Notes under the pieces: generated by a model | What the model was told of the DNA's origin: nothing | The model's database searches: none | The model's input: only the letters and a program-made list of their open reading frames with translations | Part shown: positions 17,678-25,853 of the stretch, piece after piece | How the letters are laid out: every line of letters starts with the position of its first letter | Numbering within the stretch: position 1 is the stretch's first letter | Program-made: the position numbers and the translations under genes | From: JACPJP01 sp964650285 | GTDB lineage: Archaea; Nanobdellota; Nanobdellia; Woesearchaeales; GW2011-AR4 | DNA: 64,000 nucleotides | Assembly: GCA_964650285.1 (NCBI GenBank) | Contig: CAZYSP010000006.1 | Span: 1 to 64,000 of the forward strand | Direction of reading: 5' to 3'

Positions 17678-18160
17678 ATGTGTTTAACTATGACCTCTAC
17701 ACTTCGATCATTAATAGATGAAGAATCTTCCCAACATGCAATTAATAAATTTTCGGATGACACAATAGTTTATATTCTATCTAATATTTTAATAGAAGAG
17801 AATAAGCAAGCATTGATAACATTAAAAGAAGAAAAACATTACGAAAGGTTTGTGAATGGGAGTATTAACAGCACTTTAAGAAATATTGGATACCGTAGAT
17901 TGTGCCAAAGAGTATTAACAGAACAACAACATTACGAAAGGTTTGTGAATGGGAGTATAAATCGTATTTTAAACAATCTTAAATACTGTATAGTTTACCA
18001 ACAGGAACAAGAAAAGGAATTCACGGATGAAGATTTTGCTGAGAAATTTGTACATTCTGAAACCGAGAAAGCTATGGGGGACCTAAAGTATAGCTTATCT
18101 GGTAGAAAAGCAAAACGTGGGTACGAAAGGCGCAAGGAAGAGAAAATGTGCTTCAGATAA
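17678..18160 (+). CDS. Unknown helical protein with internal repeats
   Basis: The 160-residue protein carries two near-identical segments (HYERFVNGSIN at about residues 54-64 and 85-95), with weaker third and fourth copies (for example EKFVHSETEKAMGDLKYSL). The DNA is identical over 29 bp at 17837-17865 and 17930-17958, so the duplication is recent. A TATA (TTTATAAAT 17642-17650) lies 32 bp before ATG 17678; ATG 17690 is the alternative. No known family is recognised. The sequence looks helical and soluble with a basic C-terminus. Confidence 0.55.
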   Translation: MCLTMTSTLRSLIDEESSQHAINKFSDDTIVYILSNILIEENKQALITLKEEKHYERFVNGSINSTLRNIGYRRLCQRVLTEQQHYERFVNGSINRILNNLKYCIVYQQEQEKEFTDEDFAEKFVHSETEKAMGDLKYSLSGRKAKRGYERRKEEKMCFR

Positions 18161-18188
18161 AAAAGGGAGCTAAAGACCAATTTAATCA

Positions 18189-18656
18189 TCAACCAAAAAA
18201 CATACTATAAACAAACTCATCCTTATTTTTGTAATAATGCTCTTTTAATGTTGTCTCATGCTTAAATCCGAGCTTTTCATAGAATCTATGAGCTCTTTTA
18301 TTATCTGCATGCGTTAATAAGTATAGTTTTCTTAATTTTTGGTTATGCTTTTTATAATATGATTTTGCATCTTTAATTAAAGCATTGAATAGTTTTTTTG
18401 CAACACCCTTTCCCCCGTATTCCGGCAAAACTGCAATTCTGTCTAGCTCGCATAATTGATGCTTTGGCAATCCATGAACAATCCATGTTACAATACCTAT
18501 TATTTTGTTATTATCAGCAACAATATAATTAAAATGTTTTTTTGTTTCACCTTTAAAAACATTTATTCCTTCTTTTAAGTCTTTAATATTGTAACTTTCA
18601 ACCAAAACTTTAGCTACTCCTTTTGCATCTTTTAATTTAGCTTTTCTGAATTTCAT
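18189..18656 (-). CDS. GNAT-family N-acetyltransferase
   Basis: The 155-residue protein is a single GNAT domain. The acetyl-CoA loop VLPEYGGKGVAKKL (about residues 75-88) fits motif A (Q/RxxGxG/A), followed by a motif-B-like segment near ADNKRAHRFYEKLGF, in which FYEKLGF is the usual ending of the fold. The substrate cannot be deduced; RimI-like protein or small-molecule acetylation are both possible. Its start overlaps the stop of the coiled-coil gene by 4 nt, so the two are probably coupled in one operon. Confidence 0.87.
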   Translation of the reverse strand: MKFRKAKLKDAKGVAKVLVESYNIKDLKEGINVFKGETKKHFNYIVADNNKIIGIVTWIVHGLPKHQLCELDRIAVLPEYGGKGVAKKLFNALIKDAKSYYKKHNQKLRKLYLLTHADNKRAHRFYEKLGFKHETTLKEHYYKNKDEFVYSMFFG

Positions 18657-19243
18657 CGTGTTATATACTCTTGCCTTCTCATCTTAGCAATTAATCTTTC
18701 CAAAGCATCTATTTTGCTCATCAGCTCAAGCTTTTCCTTGTCTGCTTCCTGGATTTTATTTGCAAACCTTGTAAGTTCAAAGTCTTCTTTCTTTATATTC
18801 CTGCTTATTTCTGTAAATTTATCTATTTCTTCGCTTAGGTTGTTTACTTTCTCTGTAATCTTATTTATATTTTCTTTAAGCTCATTGTAGCTTTCTGAAT
18901 CATTTTTTAATTTATCAATTTGTATTTTAAGCTCCTTATCAAGCTCTTCCTCGAATTTCTCAGTTAGTTTTTTCTGTATCTCTGTTTTTAACAATTTAAA
19001 CTGGAAAAGCTCTTTTTCAAAATCCTGCCTTGTGCTTTTCATTATGTTAATGTTTTCATCAAAATTCTTGAAAAATTCATTATTTTTGTTATCGATGTTA
19101 TTTATATTATCATTGATATGTTGTTTTAATGCCTCTATTTCATTTTTTAATTCATTGACAGAATTTGAAGTATAGTTTATATTGTTCTTTATCACATCAA
19201 TCTGCTCTTTTACTGCCATTAGGTCTTTTATTTTCTGTAGCAT
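18653..19243 (-). CDS. Long coiled-coil protein, unknown
   Basis: The 196-residue protein is almost entirely predicted coiled coil from about residue 5 to 185, rich in Lys, Glu, Asn, Ile and Leu, with no membrane helix, Cys or catalytic motif. It ends with a basic stretch (KMRRQEY). The gene leads a two-gene unit with the GNAT enzyme (4-nt overlap). Part of an SMC/Rad50-like or cytoskeletal function is conceivable, but nothing in the sequence shows it. Confidence 0.6.
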   Translation of the reverse strand: MLQKIKDLMAVKEQIDVIKNNINYTSNSVNELKNEIEALKQHINDNINNIDNKNNEFFKNFDENINIMKSTRQDFEKELFQFKLLKTEIQKKLTEKFEEELDKELKIQIDKLKNDSESYNELKENINKITEKVNNLSEEIDKFTEISRNIKKEDFELTRFANKIQEADKEKLELMSKIDALERLIAKMRRQEYITR

Positions 19244-19254
19244 TTTTTATGAAA

Positions 19255-19306
19255 TCATGAAAATCGAAGATTTTCAGGACACCAAAAATCTTTGATTTTT
19301 GCGTGT
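19255..19306 (+). repeat. Two-hairpin element (copy C)
   Basis: Hairpin 1: TGAAAATC-gaa-GATTTTCA (19258-19276). Linker GGACACC. Hairpin 2: AAAAATC-ttt-GATTTTT (19284-19300), enclosed by ACAC (19279-19282) and GTGT (19303-19306), with unpaired C on the left and GC on the right. It lies between the coiled-coil gene and rdgB, both on the minus strand, while the element is in plus orientation. Confidence 0.8.
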
Positions 19307-19352
19307 AAAAAATGACAGGAAAGCGATAGTTTATAGTCTGTTGCTTTCCGCT

Positions 19353-19904
19353 TCATTTTATCCCTCTTAAGTATTCTTTTAGTTTTTCAACCGCTATTCT
19401 CCTGAATTTTTTAATATTTTCGCAATTTTCTGTTTCTCCGTAAGTTTTATTGCTTCCTTCTGCAATAAAAATAGGATCATGACCAAAACCATAGCTTCCT
19501 TTTATTTCTTCTGAAACACTGCCTTTTTCCTCTCCTAAAAAGCTTACTGGTTCTTTATTTGGCTCACAATAACCAACTGCAGATCTATAATGACAATTTC
19601 TTTCATCTACATTTTCCATTAATTTCAAAATCCCCTTTAACCCAATTCTCTTATGTATATAAGAAGAACAAGTCCCAGGAAAATCATTTAACACTTTTAT
19701 GAACAAACCAGAATCCTCAACAACAACTGGTTTTTTTAATTTGTTTGCAAGAGTTTTCGCAGCATCTTTTGCAATCTCTTCTGGGTTATCACTTCTTAAC
19801 TCATTATATTCCATAGAAATATGATTAACCTTAACCTCGTCACCCAGAATAATTTTGAATTCTTTTACTTTGCCAGGATTTGAAGTAACTAAATTTATTT
19901 CCAT
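19353..19904 (-). CDS. rdgB: XTP/dITP pyrophosphatase (RdgB/HAM1)
   Basis: The 183-residue enzyme opens with the family signature TSNPGKVKEF (about residues 7-16), continues with VVEDSGLF near residue 61 containing the metal-binding Asp, and has GFGHDPIF near 138. It hydrolyses non-canonical purine triphosphates (ITP, XTP, dITP) to monophosphates and so keeps them out of nucleic acids. A TATA-like ATTTAAATAC is centred about 28 bp before the ATG, so the mRNA is likely leaderless. Monocistronic. Confidence 0.94.
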   Translation of the reverse strand: MEINLVTSNPGKVKEFKIILGDEVKVNHISMEYNELRSDNPEEIAKDAAKTLANKLKKPVVVEDSGLFIKVLNDFPGTCSSYIHKRIGLKGILKLMENVDERNCHYRSAVGYCEPNKEPVSFLGEEKGSVSEEIKGSYGFGHDPIFIAEGSNKTYGETENCENIKKFRRIAVEKLKEYLRGIK

Positions 19905-20008
19905 AAGAAAAAGGGATTGTTTGGTAGTATTTAAATGTGATTGACCCTAAAAGCTAGCATTTTAATTGAAAAAAATTATAAACTCCAATCAGATTATACT
20001 ATTTTAAG

Positions 20009-20485
20009 ATGTTTTGGAAAAAAGGTAAAGATATTAAAAAGACAGTAGAATTTCTGGAAAAACTCGCAGAAGAATCAGAATTGTATACACTGGAAGCCAC
20101 TATGGCGGCAACTAATATAAAAAAATTAGTATTTAGAGAAGAATCAGACCTAGGGAAAAAAAATTACGAACATTATGGGCTTATTGAGGAAAGTATCCAC
20201 AAAAACGCTATTATACTAAAAAAGGCTTTAGATAAGATAAATCACTTTGTGAATATTCTTCCACAAGGGACAGAGCTTCCTATCATAAAGAAAGAAAGAG
20301 AGTTAATAGATGATCTTTTGTTAAAAGCAAATGTATTAATTACTTCATGTCAAAGCGGTAAACAACTTGGCATAGTTGAATCTTCTCGTGCAAATAAAGA
20401 AATTATACAGATAGTAGGAGCAATAATAGAAGAAGAAAAAATCCTTTTAAAAATAGAAAAACAAATAAAACATCTTATGAAATAG
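20009..20485 (+). CDS. Unknown all-helical protein
   Basis: The 158-residue protein is rich in Lys, Glu and Ile and appears to be a bundle of four or five helices without membrane segments. The pattern of long amphipathic helices recalls PhoU-like or four-helix-bundle proteins, but no diagnostic metal motif is visible, so I leave it unnamed. A TATA-like AAATTATAAA (about 19973-19981) lies 31 bp before ATG 20009. It is monocistronic and convergent with csp. Confidence 0.5.
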   Translation: MFWKKGKDIKKTVEFLEKLAEESELYTLEATMAATNIKKLVFREESDLGKKNYEHYGLIEESIHKNAIILKKALDKINHFVNILPQGTELPIIKKERELIDDLLLKANVLITSCQSGKQLGIVESSRANKEIIQIVGAIIEEEKILLKIEKQIKHLMK

Positions 20486-20580
20486 TAAGATAATTCTAAA
20501 TCCAAGTGAAGAATGCAAGTTGAAAAAAAGAATCTGAATAATAGGTAAAGTTTTTATAGAATAAAAAAAAAATAAAATAA

Positions 20581-20781
20581 TTACTCAGAACCCTCTTTTG
20601 CAACATTGGCAGCTTTTGGGCCTTTGTCTCCTTCTTCTACATCAAATGTAACTGGGTCATTTTCATTCAAGGTCGTACCTTCTTTTAATCCAGTTTTATG
20701 GACAAAATACTCCTTTCCATCTTCACCAGCTATAAATCCAAATCCTTTCCCTACATTAAAAAATTTTACTGTTCCTTTCAT
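20581..20781 (-). CDS. csp: Cold-shock domain protein (CspA-like)
   Basis: The 66-residue protein is a single cold-shock domain with RNP1 KGFGFI (about residues 12-17) and RNP2-like YFVHKT near residue 25, which bind single-stranded RNA or DNA. Cold-shock domains are bacterial in origin and patchy in archaea. The start is clear: GGGAGGTAA stands 5-6 nt before the ATG. Upstream is a 33-codon ORF made of a two-hairpin element (20808-20909), so the mRNA leader is structured and translated; this may control csp expression, for example with temperature. aspS ends 162 nt upstream on the same strand. Confidence 0.93.
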   Translation of the reverse strand: MKGTVKFFNVGKGFGFIAGEDGKEYFVHKTGLKEGTTLNENDPVTFDVEEGDKGPKAANVAKEGSE

Positions 20782-20807
20782 TTTTTTACCTCCCTAAAAT
20801 TGATTTC

Positions 20808-20909
20808 TTAAAAAATGAACGCTTGAAAATCTCTTTGAAATCGCAGATTTCTAAGAGATACAAAAAATTCTTTGAATTTTTTAGTATCTTTGATTTTCAT
20901 TGTTTTCAT
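20808..20909 (-). CDS. Small ORF (33 aa) with strong ribosome site, upstream of csp
   Basis: GGAGG (20916-20920) stands 6 nt before ATG 20909, ideal spacing. The ORF runs 33 codons to TAA 20808, and 26 nt later csp starts behind its own GGGAGG. Most of the coding sequence is the two-hairpin element E. The peptide would be basic and aromatic (MKTMKIKDTKKFKEFF at its start). It could be a leader peptide or simply an ORF carried by the element. Confidence 0.45.
   Translation of the reverse strand: MKTMKIKDTKKFKEFFVSLRNLRFQRDFQAFIF
20824..20899. repeat. Two-hairpin element (copy E), cruciform in csp leader
   Basis: An outer helix TGAAAATC (20824-20831) with GATTTTCA (20892-20899) encloses two hairpins. 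The first is ATCTCTT-t-GAAATC-gca-GATTTC-t-AAGAGAT (20829-20859). The second is AAAAAATTC-ttt-GAATTTTTT, closed by GATAC (20857-20861) and GTATC (20884-20888) with one unpaired A. Confidence 0.75.
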
Positions 20910-20942
20910 TTTGTTCCTCCAATTTTATTTTAATGTTACTTT

Positions 20943-22718
20943 TTATTTCTTCCCAACCAAATCCAGCTTCACATTCAGCTCTTTCAGCTGCTTTTCATCT
21001 ACTACGTTTGGAGTTTCCATCATTAAGTCTTCTGCATTCTTGGTTTTAGGAAAAGCAATTACTTCTCTTATAGAAGTGTTTCCAGTTAATATTGCTACAA
21101 TTCTGTCCATGCCTAAAGCAATTCCACCATGAGGCGGCGCTCCATACTTAAACGCATTCAGTAAAAACCCAAACTTTCCCATAGCATCTTTCTCAGAAAT
21201 TCCCAAAATCTTGAACATTTTTTTCTGTAATTCCTGCTCGTGAATTCTTATTGAACCACCGCCAATCTCAACGCCGTTTAATGTTATATCATAGGCCTTT
21301 GCACGAACCTTTTCAACATCAGAATCTAAAAACTTTAAATCCTCATCTCTTGGGCTGGTAAATGGATGATGAACAGCAACATGTTTTTGCTCGTCTTCAT
21401 CAAATTCCAATAATGGAAAATCAGTAACCCACACAAAACTATCTTCCTTGCCAGAAGTAAGTTTTAACCCCCTAGCCAATTTATTTCTTAAATGCCCTAA
21501 TGCAACATCCACAATATGATGTTTATGGTCGGCCACAAAAAGCAATAAATCACCTTTCTTGGCATCAGTAGCCTTAATTAGCTCGCGCTGAACTTTCTCA
21601 TCAAAATACTTTACAATATTGCTTTCTAGACCTTTTTCAGTAACCTTCATCCATGCCATTCCTTTTGCATCATAAATCTTTACAAACTCTATTAACGCAT
21701 CAAGATCTTTTCGTGAAAAACCAGAACATTTTTTTGCATTAACGCACTTAACCTTTCCCTTTCCAGAAACAACTTTTGTAAAAACCTCAAACTTGCTCTT
21801 TGGTACAATATCAGAAACATCGACAAGCTCCAAACCAAACCTTAAGTCGGGCTTATCTGTTCCATATTTACTCATGGCTTCCTCATAAGTTATTTTCTTA
21901 AAACCTTTAACATCCTTGCCCAGAATTTTTTTCCATAATCCCCTCAAAAGCCCTTCAATAACCAAAAAAACATCTTCCTGCTCAACAAAAGACATCTCAA
22001 CATCTATCTGCGTAAATTCTGGCTGCCTGTCAGCCCTTAAATCCTCATCCCTAAAGCATTTTACAATCTGAAAATATTTGTCAAATCCAGAAATCATGCA
22101 GATCTGTTTCAAAATTTGAGGACTTTGCGGCAAAGCATAAAACTTTCCAGGATTTACCCTGCTAGGAACTAAATAATCACGAGCACCTTCAGGAGTTGAT
22201 TTACTAAGCGCAGGTGTTTCAATCTCCAAAAACCCTAAACCATCAAAATAATCACGGACAAACTTAACTGCCTTGTGCCTCAATAAAATATTGCGCTGCA
22301 TTGTAGGCCTTCTCAAATCAAGATAACGATACTTTAACCTTACATCTTCGTTCATATCAATCCTGTCTTCTACTTCCAAAGGAGGTGTCTCAGCCTTATT
22401 TAAAACCTCAACATCATCCACAAGAACTTCTATCTGCCCTGTTTTGAGCTTTGGATTCTCTAAACCCTTTCCTCTGGCTCTTACCTTACCCCTTACAGAA
22501 ATAACATCCTCTCTCCTCAACACTTCAGCTTCTTTATGACCTTTTTTATCATGCTTAGGATTAAAAACAACTTGTGTAATACCATACCTGTCTCTTAAAT
22601 CAATAAAAATTATACCGCCATGATCCCTGCTGGAACATACCCAGCCCATTAAGCAAACTTCCTTCTTAATATCTTTTTTTACAAGTTCCCCACAAGTATT
22701 TGTTCTTTTGAATTTCAT
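20943..22718 (-). CDS. aspS: Aspartyl-tRNA synthetase, bacterial type with GAD insert
   Basis: The 591-residue enzyme has the bacterial AspRS order: N-terminal OB-fold anticodon domain (SRDHGGIIFIDLRDRYG), class II motif 2 (FRDEDLRADRQPEFTQ near residue 219), a GAD domain inserted in the catalytic core (about 285-415), and motif 3 in GIALGMDR near 535. Archaeal AspRS are about 430 residues and lack GAD, so this is a bacterial gene by type and may charge tRNA-Asn too; the window does not settle that. Its start overlaps the translin stop by 4 nt. Confidence 0.95.
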   Translation of the reverse strand: MKFKRTNTCGELVKKDIKKEVCLMGWVCSSRDHGGIIFIDLRDRYGITQVVFNPKHDKKGHKEAEVLRREDVISVRGKVRARGKGLENPKLKTGQIEVLVDDVEVLNKAETPPLEVEDRIDMNEDVRLKYRYLDLRRPTMQRNILLRHKAVKFVRDYFDGLGFLEIETPALSKSTPEGARDYLVPSRVNPGKFYALPQSPQILKQICMISGFDKYFQIVKCFRDEDLRADRQPEFTQIDVEMSFVEQEDVFLVIEGLLRGLWKKILGKDVKGFKKITYEEAMSKYGTDKPDLRFGLELVDVSDIVPKSKFEVFTKVVSGKGKVKCVNAKKCSGFSRKDLDALIEFVKIYDAKGMAWMKVTEKGLESNIVKYFDEKVQRELIKATDAKKGDLLLFVADHKHHIVDVALGHLRNKLARGLKLTSGKEDSFVWVTDFPLLEFDEDEQKHVAVHHPFTSPRDEDLKFLDSDVEKVRAKAYDITLNGVEIGGGSIRIHEQELQKKMFKILGISEKDAMGKFGFLLNAFKYGAPPHGGIALGMDRIVAILTGNTSIREVIAFPKTKNAEDLMMETPNVVDEKQLKELNVKLDLVGKK

Positions 22719-23278
22719 ATTTTCCCTTTCAGCTTCAGCTCAAAAACAACATCTTCCAGCTTCTTTAAATTCCACTTAATCTGGTCTGACTTTCTCCTCA
22801 GCTCTGAATTCCTCAAATTGAATTTAAGAAACTCCCCATAGATTTCATCAACTAAATCCTTAATCTCCATTGCCTGCTTAAAATTCTTCTTTATAACATC
22901 ATTTACAGCCTTTCTTACAAGCTCTCCAGTTAAATCACATAAGCCCATTAAATAACTTGCATTATCAACCTTCAAAGAAGCTCTTGTAGGTATTTTTTTA
23001 TTTTTAACAAAATGGTAATAGCACAATGCCTCAGCATACTCCTGCAAAGCTGTCTGGTTTATGTTTGTATCAAGCCATACAGATTTAAGAGATTTCTTCT
23101 TTTTTTCAATCTCCTTTACATATAAAGATGCAGATTTAATATCATTCCTATGCAAGGCATAAATAATCCGTTTTGATAAATTTATAATTTCCCTTGATTT
23201 TTGTATTATTGACTCTCTCTTGATGTCAAAGTCTGCTATCTCCTTCCTTATTTCCCAAAAATCCTTTTTATTTAACAT
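22715..23278 (-). CDS. Translin family protein
   Basis: The 187-residue all-helical protein has the translin signature YLMGLCDLTGELVR (about residues 110-123) and the C-terminal segment RRKSDQIKWNLKKLEDV. Translin binds single-stranded RNA and DNA; with TRAX-like subunits it forms the C3PO RNase, which in fungi trims tRNA 5' leaders, and archaeal homologues can be nucleases. ATG 23278 is preferred over TTG 23284 because CTTTATAAAA lies 27 bp before it. The gene heads a coupled pair with aspS. Confidence 0.85.
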   Translation of the reverse strand: MLNKKDFWEIRKEIADFDIKRESIIQKSREIINLSKRIIYALHRNDIKSASLYVKEIEKKKKSLKSVWLDTNINQTALQEYAEALCYYHFVKNKKIPTRASLKVDNASYLMGLCDLTGELVRKAVNDVIKKNFKQAMEIKDLVDEIYGEFLKFNLRNSELRRKSDQIKWNLKKLEDVVFELKLKGKI

Positions 23279-23376
23279 ATACAATCCGTAAATTTCATAG
23301 TTTTATAAAGTTTTTTGATTTAAAATAACATTTTCGAAAAGTTTATAAATAATCTGACCAAAGAGTTAATAAAAAG

Positions 23377-23925
23377 ATGGCGAATCCATTCAGGGAAATA
23401 ATAGAGTTTTTTAACAGTATAGGGGTTTTTGATGTAGTATTGCCCTTCCTTCTTGTTTTTACCATTGTTTTTGCACTTCTGGAAAGAACAAAAGTTTTTG
23501 GTTATGAAAAAATAGAAGGTAAAGAATATACAAAGAAAAATCTCAACTCTGTAGCTGCTTTTGCAATAGCTTTTCTTGTAGTGGCTTCCTCAAACCTTGT
23601 AGAAATAATAACAGATGTATCTTCACAGTTTGTCGTATTATTATTTGGAATTGTTTTGTTTTTGCTTCTGGTAGGCTCATTTTTTAAAGAAGAGCCCCAC
23701 GGGGTTTTCCTGGAAGGAGGCTGGAAAACAACATTCATGATTATAGTCTTCCTTGGCTTGACTTTCATTTTCCTCGATGCTTTAGATTTATTGCAGGATA
23801 CATTTGATTTTTTGGAAGGCACCAGTAAAGGAGAGTTCGTTGGATCAGTAATATTGATAATTATGATAGTTTTATTCATGGTTTTTATAACGCAGGAAAG
23901 GCAATCACCCAAAAAATCACCGTAA
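23377..23925 (+). CDS. Four-helix membrane protein, family copy 1
   Basis: The 182-residue protein starts with a short amphipathic helix, then the shared motif VVLPFLLVFTIVFALLERTK (about residues 19-38), and has four or five membrane segments with a Lys-rich loop after the first. The next two genes encode similar proteins (VLLPFLLIFTVIFAVLEKTK; IFVWLVVYAILLYTK), so these are paralogues. I do not recognise a named family. A TATA (TTTATAAAT 23342-23350) lies 31 bp upstream. The set is presumably an oligomeric membrane complex. Confidence 0.65.
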   Translation: MANPFREIIEFFNSIGVFDVVLPFLLVFTIVFALLERTKVFGYEKIEGKEYTKKNLNSVAAFAIAFLVVASSNLVEIITDVSSQFVVLLFGIVLFLLLVGSFFKEEPHGVFLEGGWKTTFMIIVFLGLTFIFLDALDLLQDTFDFLEGTSKGEFVGSVILIIMIVLFMVFITQERQSPKKSP

Positions 23926-23974
23926 AGTTTAAAAAGTATTGATTTAATAACAGTTAAATAAGAAGTGAATAACT

Positions 23975-24571
23975 ATGGCCGGTCCTTTTCAATTGCAGGA
24001 ATTTTTTATATCACTGGATAGGTTGGGCTTTACAGATGTACTATTGCCATTTCTTTTGATCTTTACAGTTATATTTGCAGTTCTTGAGAAAACCAAGATT
24101 ATGGGTGAGGAAAAAAGAAACCTGAACGTGGCTATAGCAGTAATCTTTGCTTTGCTGGCCGTTATACCGCATGTAACTGGAAATTTCCCAGCTGGCTATG
24201 ACCCTATTGAAATTATAAATGCAGCATTGCCATCTGTCTCATTAGTTATTGTAGCAGTTATAGCTCTGATGATTTTAATAGGCGTCTTTGCGCATGACAG
24301 GCTTCTTTTAGGAGCCACTGCACCCGGATGGGTTGCACTCTTTTCAGTGATTACTCTTGCATATATATTTGGAAGCGCAGCCGGATGGTGGGATGCGGGT
24401 TTTGTTAATTGGCTGGATGACCTTTTTGGTACAGATGCTCTAGCTGTGGTCATTATGATTCTTGTATTTGGAATTATCATAGCGTTTGTTACAGGTGGAG
24501 AAGAAAGAAAAGAGCTTGGAGCTTTTAAAAGGATGGGTATTAATCTTCCAGAATTATTTGGAAAAAAATAA
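23975..24571 (+). CDS. Five-helix membrane protein, family copy 2
   Basis: The 198-residue protein closely matches copy 1 at the N-terminus (GFTDVLLPFLLIFTVIFAVL at about residues 18-37) and has about five membrane segments, a GWW turn between helices four and five, and a basic C-terminal tail (RKELGAFKRMGINL). It lies 49 nt after copy 1 and 2 nt before copy 3, so all three are probably cotranscribed. Function unknown. Confidence 0.65.
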   Translation: MAGPFQLQEFFISLDRLGFTDVLLPFLLIFTVIFAVLEKTKIMGEEKRNLNVAIAVIFALLAVIPHVTGNFPAGYDPIEIINAALPSVSLVIVAVIALMILIGVFAHDRLLLGATAPGWVALFSVITLAYIFGSAAGWWDAGFVNWLDDLFGTDALAVVIMILVFGIIIAFVTGGEERKELGAFKRMGINLPELFGKK

Positions 24572-24573
24572 AA

Positions 24574-25074
24574 ATGGCAACATTTCTTGATGTTACTGCT
24601 TTAGAAAACTTCTCTGTTGTTTTTGTATTCATATTTGTCTGGCTTGTTGTTTATGCTATATTGCTTTACACAAAGGTATTGGGCCAAAACCAGTTGATTA
24701 ATGTAGTAGTGGGGCTGATGATTGCTTTTTTTGTAATAATTTCACCTTTAGCCACTCTGATTGTAAAGCAGATTGCACCTGTTTTTGCTGTAGTTTTAGT
24801 TTTTGCTGCAATTGTGTCTATTGCTTCTGGCATGTTTGGCAAGGCTGATATAGAGTCTCTCCCAGCCATGAGGGGCATTGTACTTGTTATCCTGGTGATT
24901 GCACTTATTGTAGGAAGCCTGGCAATAGTAAGGCAGAATATAGAAGTTCCGGAAAGAGGAGAAGATTTTGGCAAAGTATCTACAGTAATATTTCACCCGA
25001 ATTTTCTTGGCATAATTCTTATTCTTGCTGTAGCAGTCTTTACTGTTAGCTTGTTAGCTGTTAAGCAGACATAA
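24574..25074 (+). CDS. Five-helix membrane protein, family copy 3
   Basis: The 166-residue protein is almost entirely membrane-embedded, with five hydrophobic segments and one short polar loop near residue 125 (VPERGEDFG). It shares the first-helix motif ending in YTKVLGQ with copies 1 and 2 but is more divergent. Its ATG follows the stop of copy 2 by 2 nt (TAA AA ATG), so translation is coupled. It ends at the stop of the convergent coiled-coil gene. Function unknown. Confidence 0.62.
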   Translation: MATFLDVTALENFSVVFVFIFVWLVVYAILLYTKVLGQNQLINVVVGLMIAFFVIISPLATLIVKQIAPVFAVVLVFAAIVSIASGMFGKADIESLPAMRGIVLVILVIALIVGSLAIVRQNIEVPERGEDFGKVSTVIFHPNFLGIILILAVAVFTVSLLAVKQT

Positions 25075-25710
25075 CTACTTCTTATTCAACTTAGAACTCT
25101 TTGTCATTCTATCCAGCTTATTGACATTCTCTGTTAAACTAGGAAGTACTTTCTGGAAAACCTTTTCCATAGCCTTCATCTCTGTTCCAACATCAGTTAT
25201 GTTCTTGTCATATTCAGAAATCTTGCTGATTACGCTCTTGTGCAGGTTATTCAGGCTGTTTACCAAATCCTTTATCTGTTGCTCAATTTGGCTGACTTTT
25301 GTTTCTGTTTTTTCCTTCCAGTCAATTATGATTCTTATGTCTTCTTCAAATTCTTTCCACTTCTCATCTATTATAGCCTCAGCCATTTCCTCAATCTGCT
25401 CTTTATTTATTAGCTCTTGTGGTGGTGGAGTAGGCTTTAGCTGCTGTTCAGGGCCTGTATATTGTTCCTGGGGAAGATTCGGTTGTGGAATGCCCAGATC
25501 AGGAGGTTCCTGTATATTGCCTCCACTTAGGCTTACCTGATTCAGAGCATCGAAAATCTGGGAAGAATTATAGCCCTGCCTTTCCAGCTCAGGTATTATC
25601 TGGTCATTACTCATGCCCCTCTGCCTTAATGCCCTAACCTGGTCAATAGGCAGTCCAGGAGCAGCTTGTGGCATTTCTTTTTTCTTTTTTCCAAAGCCAA
25701 ATATAGCCAT
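25075..25710 (-). CDS. UBA-like motif plus coiled-coil protein
   Basis: The 211-residue protein has a Lys-rich N-terminus, a UBA-like helical motif at about residues 21-57 (QRGMSNDQI then RQGYNSSQI), a Pro/Gln-rich linker (about 62-98), and a long coiled coil to the C-terminus. The UBA-like motif resembles that of the protein at 4188-4418. There is no membrane segment. It faces the three membrane proteins tail to tail and may be a cytoplasmic adaptor for them. Function unknown. Confidence 0.6.
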   Translation of the reverse strand: MAIFGFGKKKKEMPQAAPGLPIDQVRALRQRGMSNDQIIPELERQGYNSSQIFDALNQVSLSGGNIQEPPDLGIPQPNLPQEQYTGPEQQLKPTPPPQELINKEQIEEMAEAIIDEKWKEFEEDIRIIIDWKEKTETKVSQIEQQIKDLVNSLNNLHKSVISKISEYDKNITDVGTEMKAMEKVFQKVLPSLTENVNKLDRMTKSSKLNKK

Positions 25711-25853
25711 ATATTCACCTCTTTTTTAAAACAATGAAATAATTTCTCAATCTCTAATTTATTTAAAAAATATATATAAAGGTTTCTATTTGTTGGAGTT
25801 TTTTATTTTTTAAATTATAATTATTATTTTTGTCGTGTTTTTATTATTGTTAA

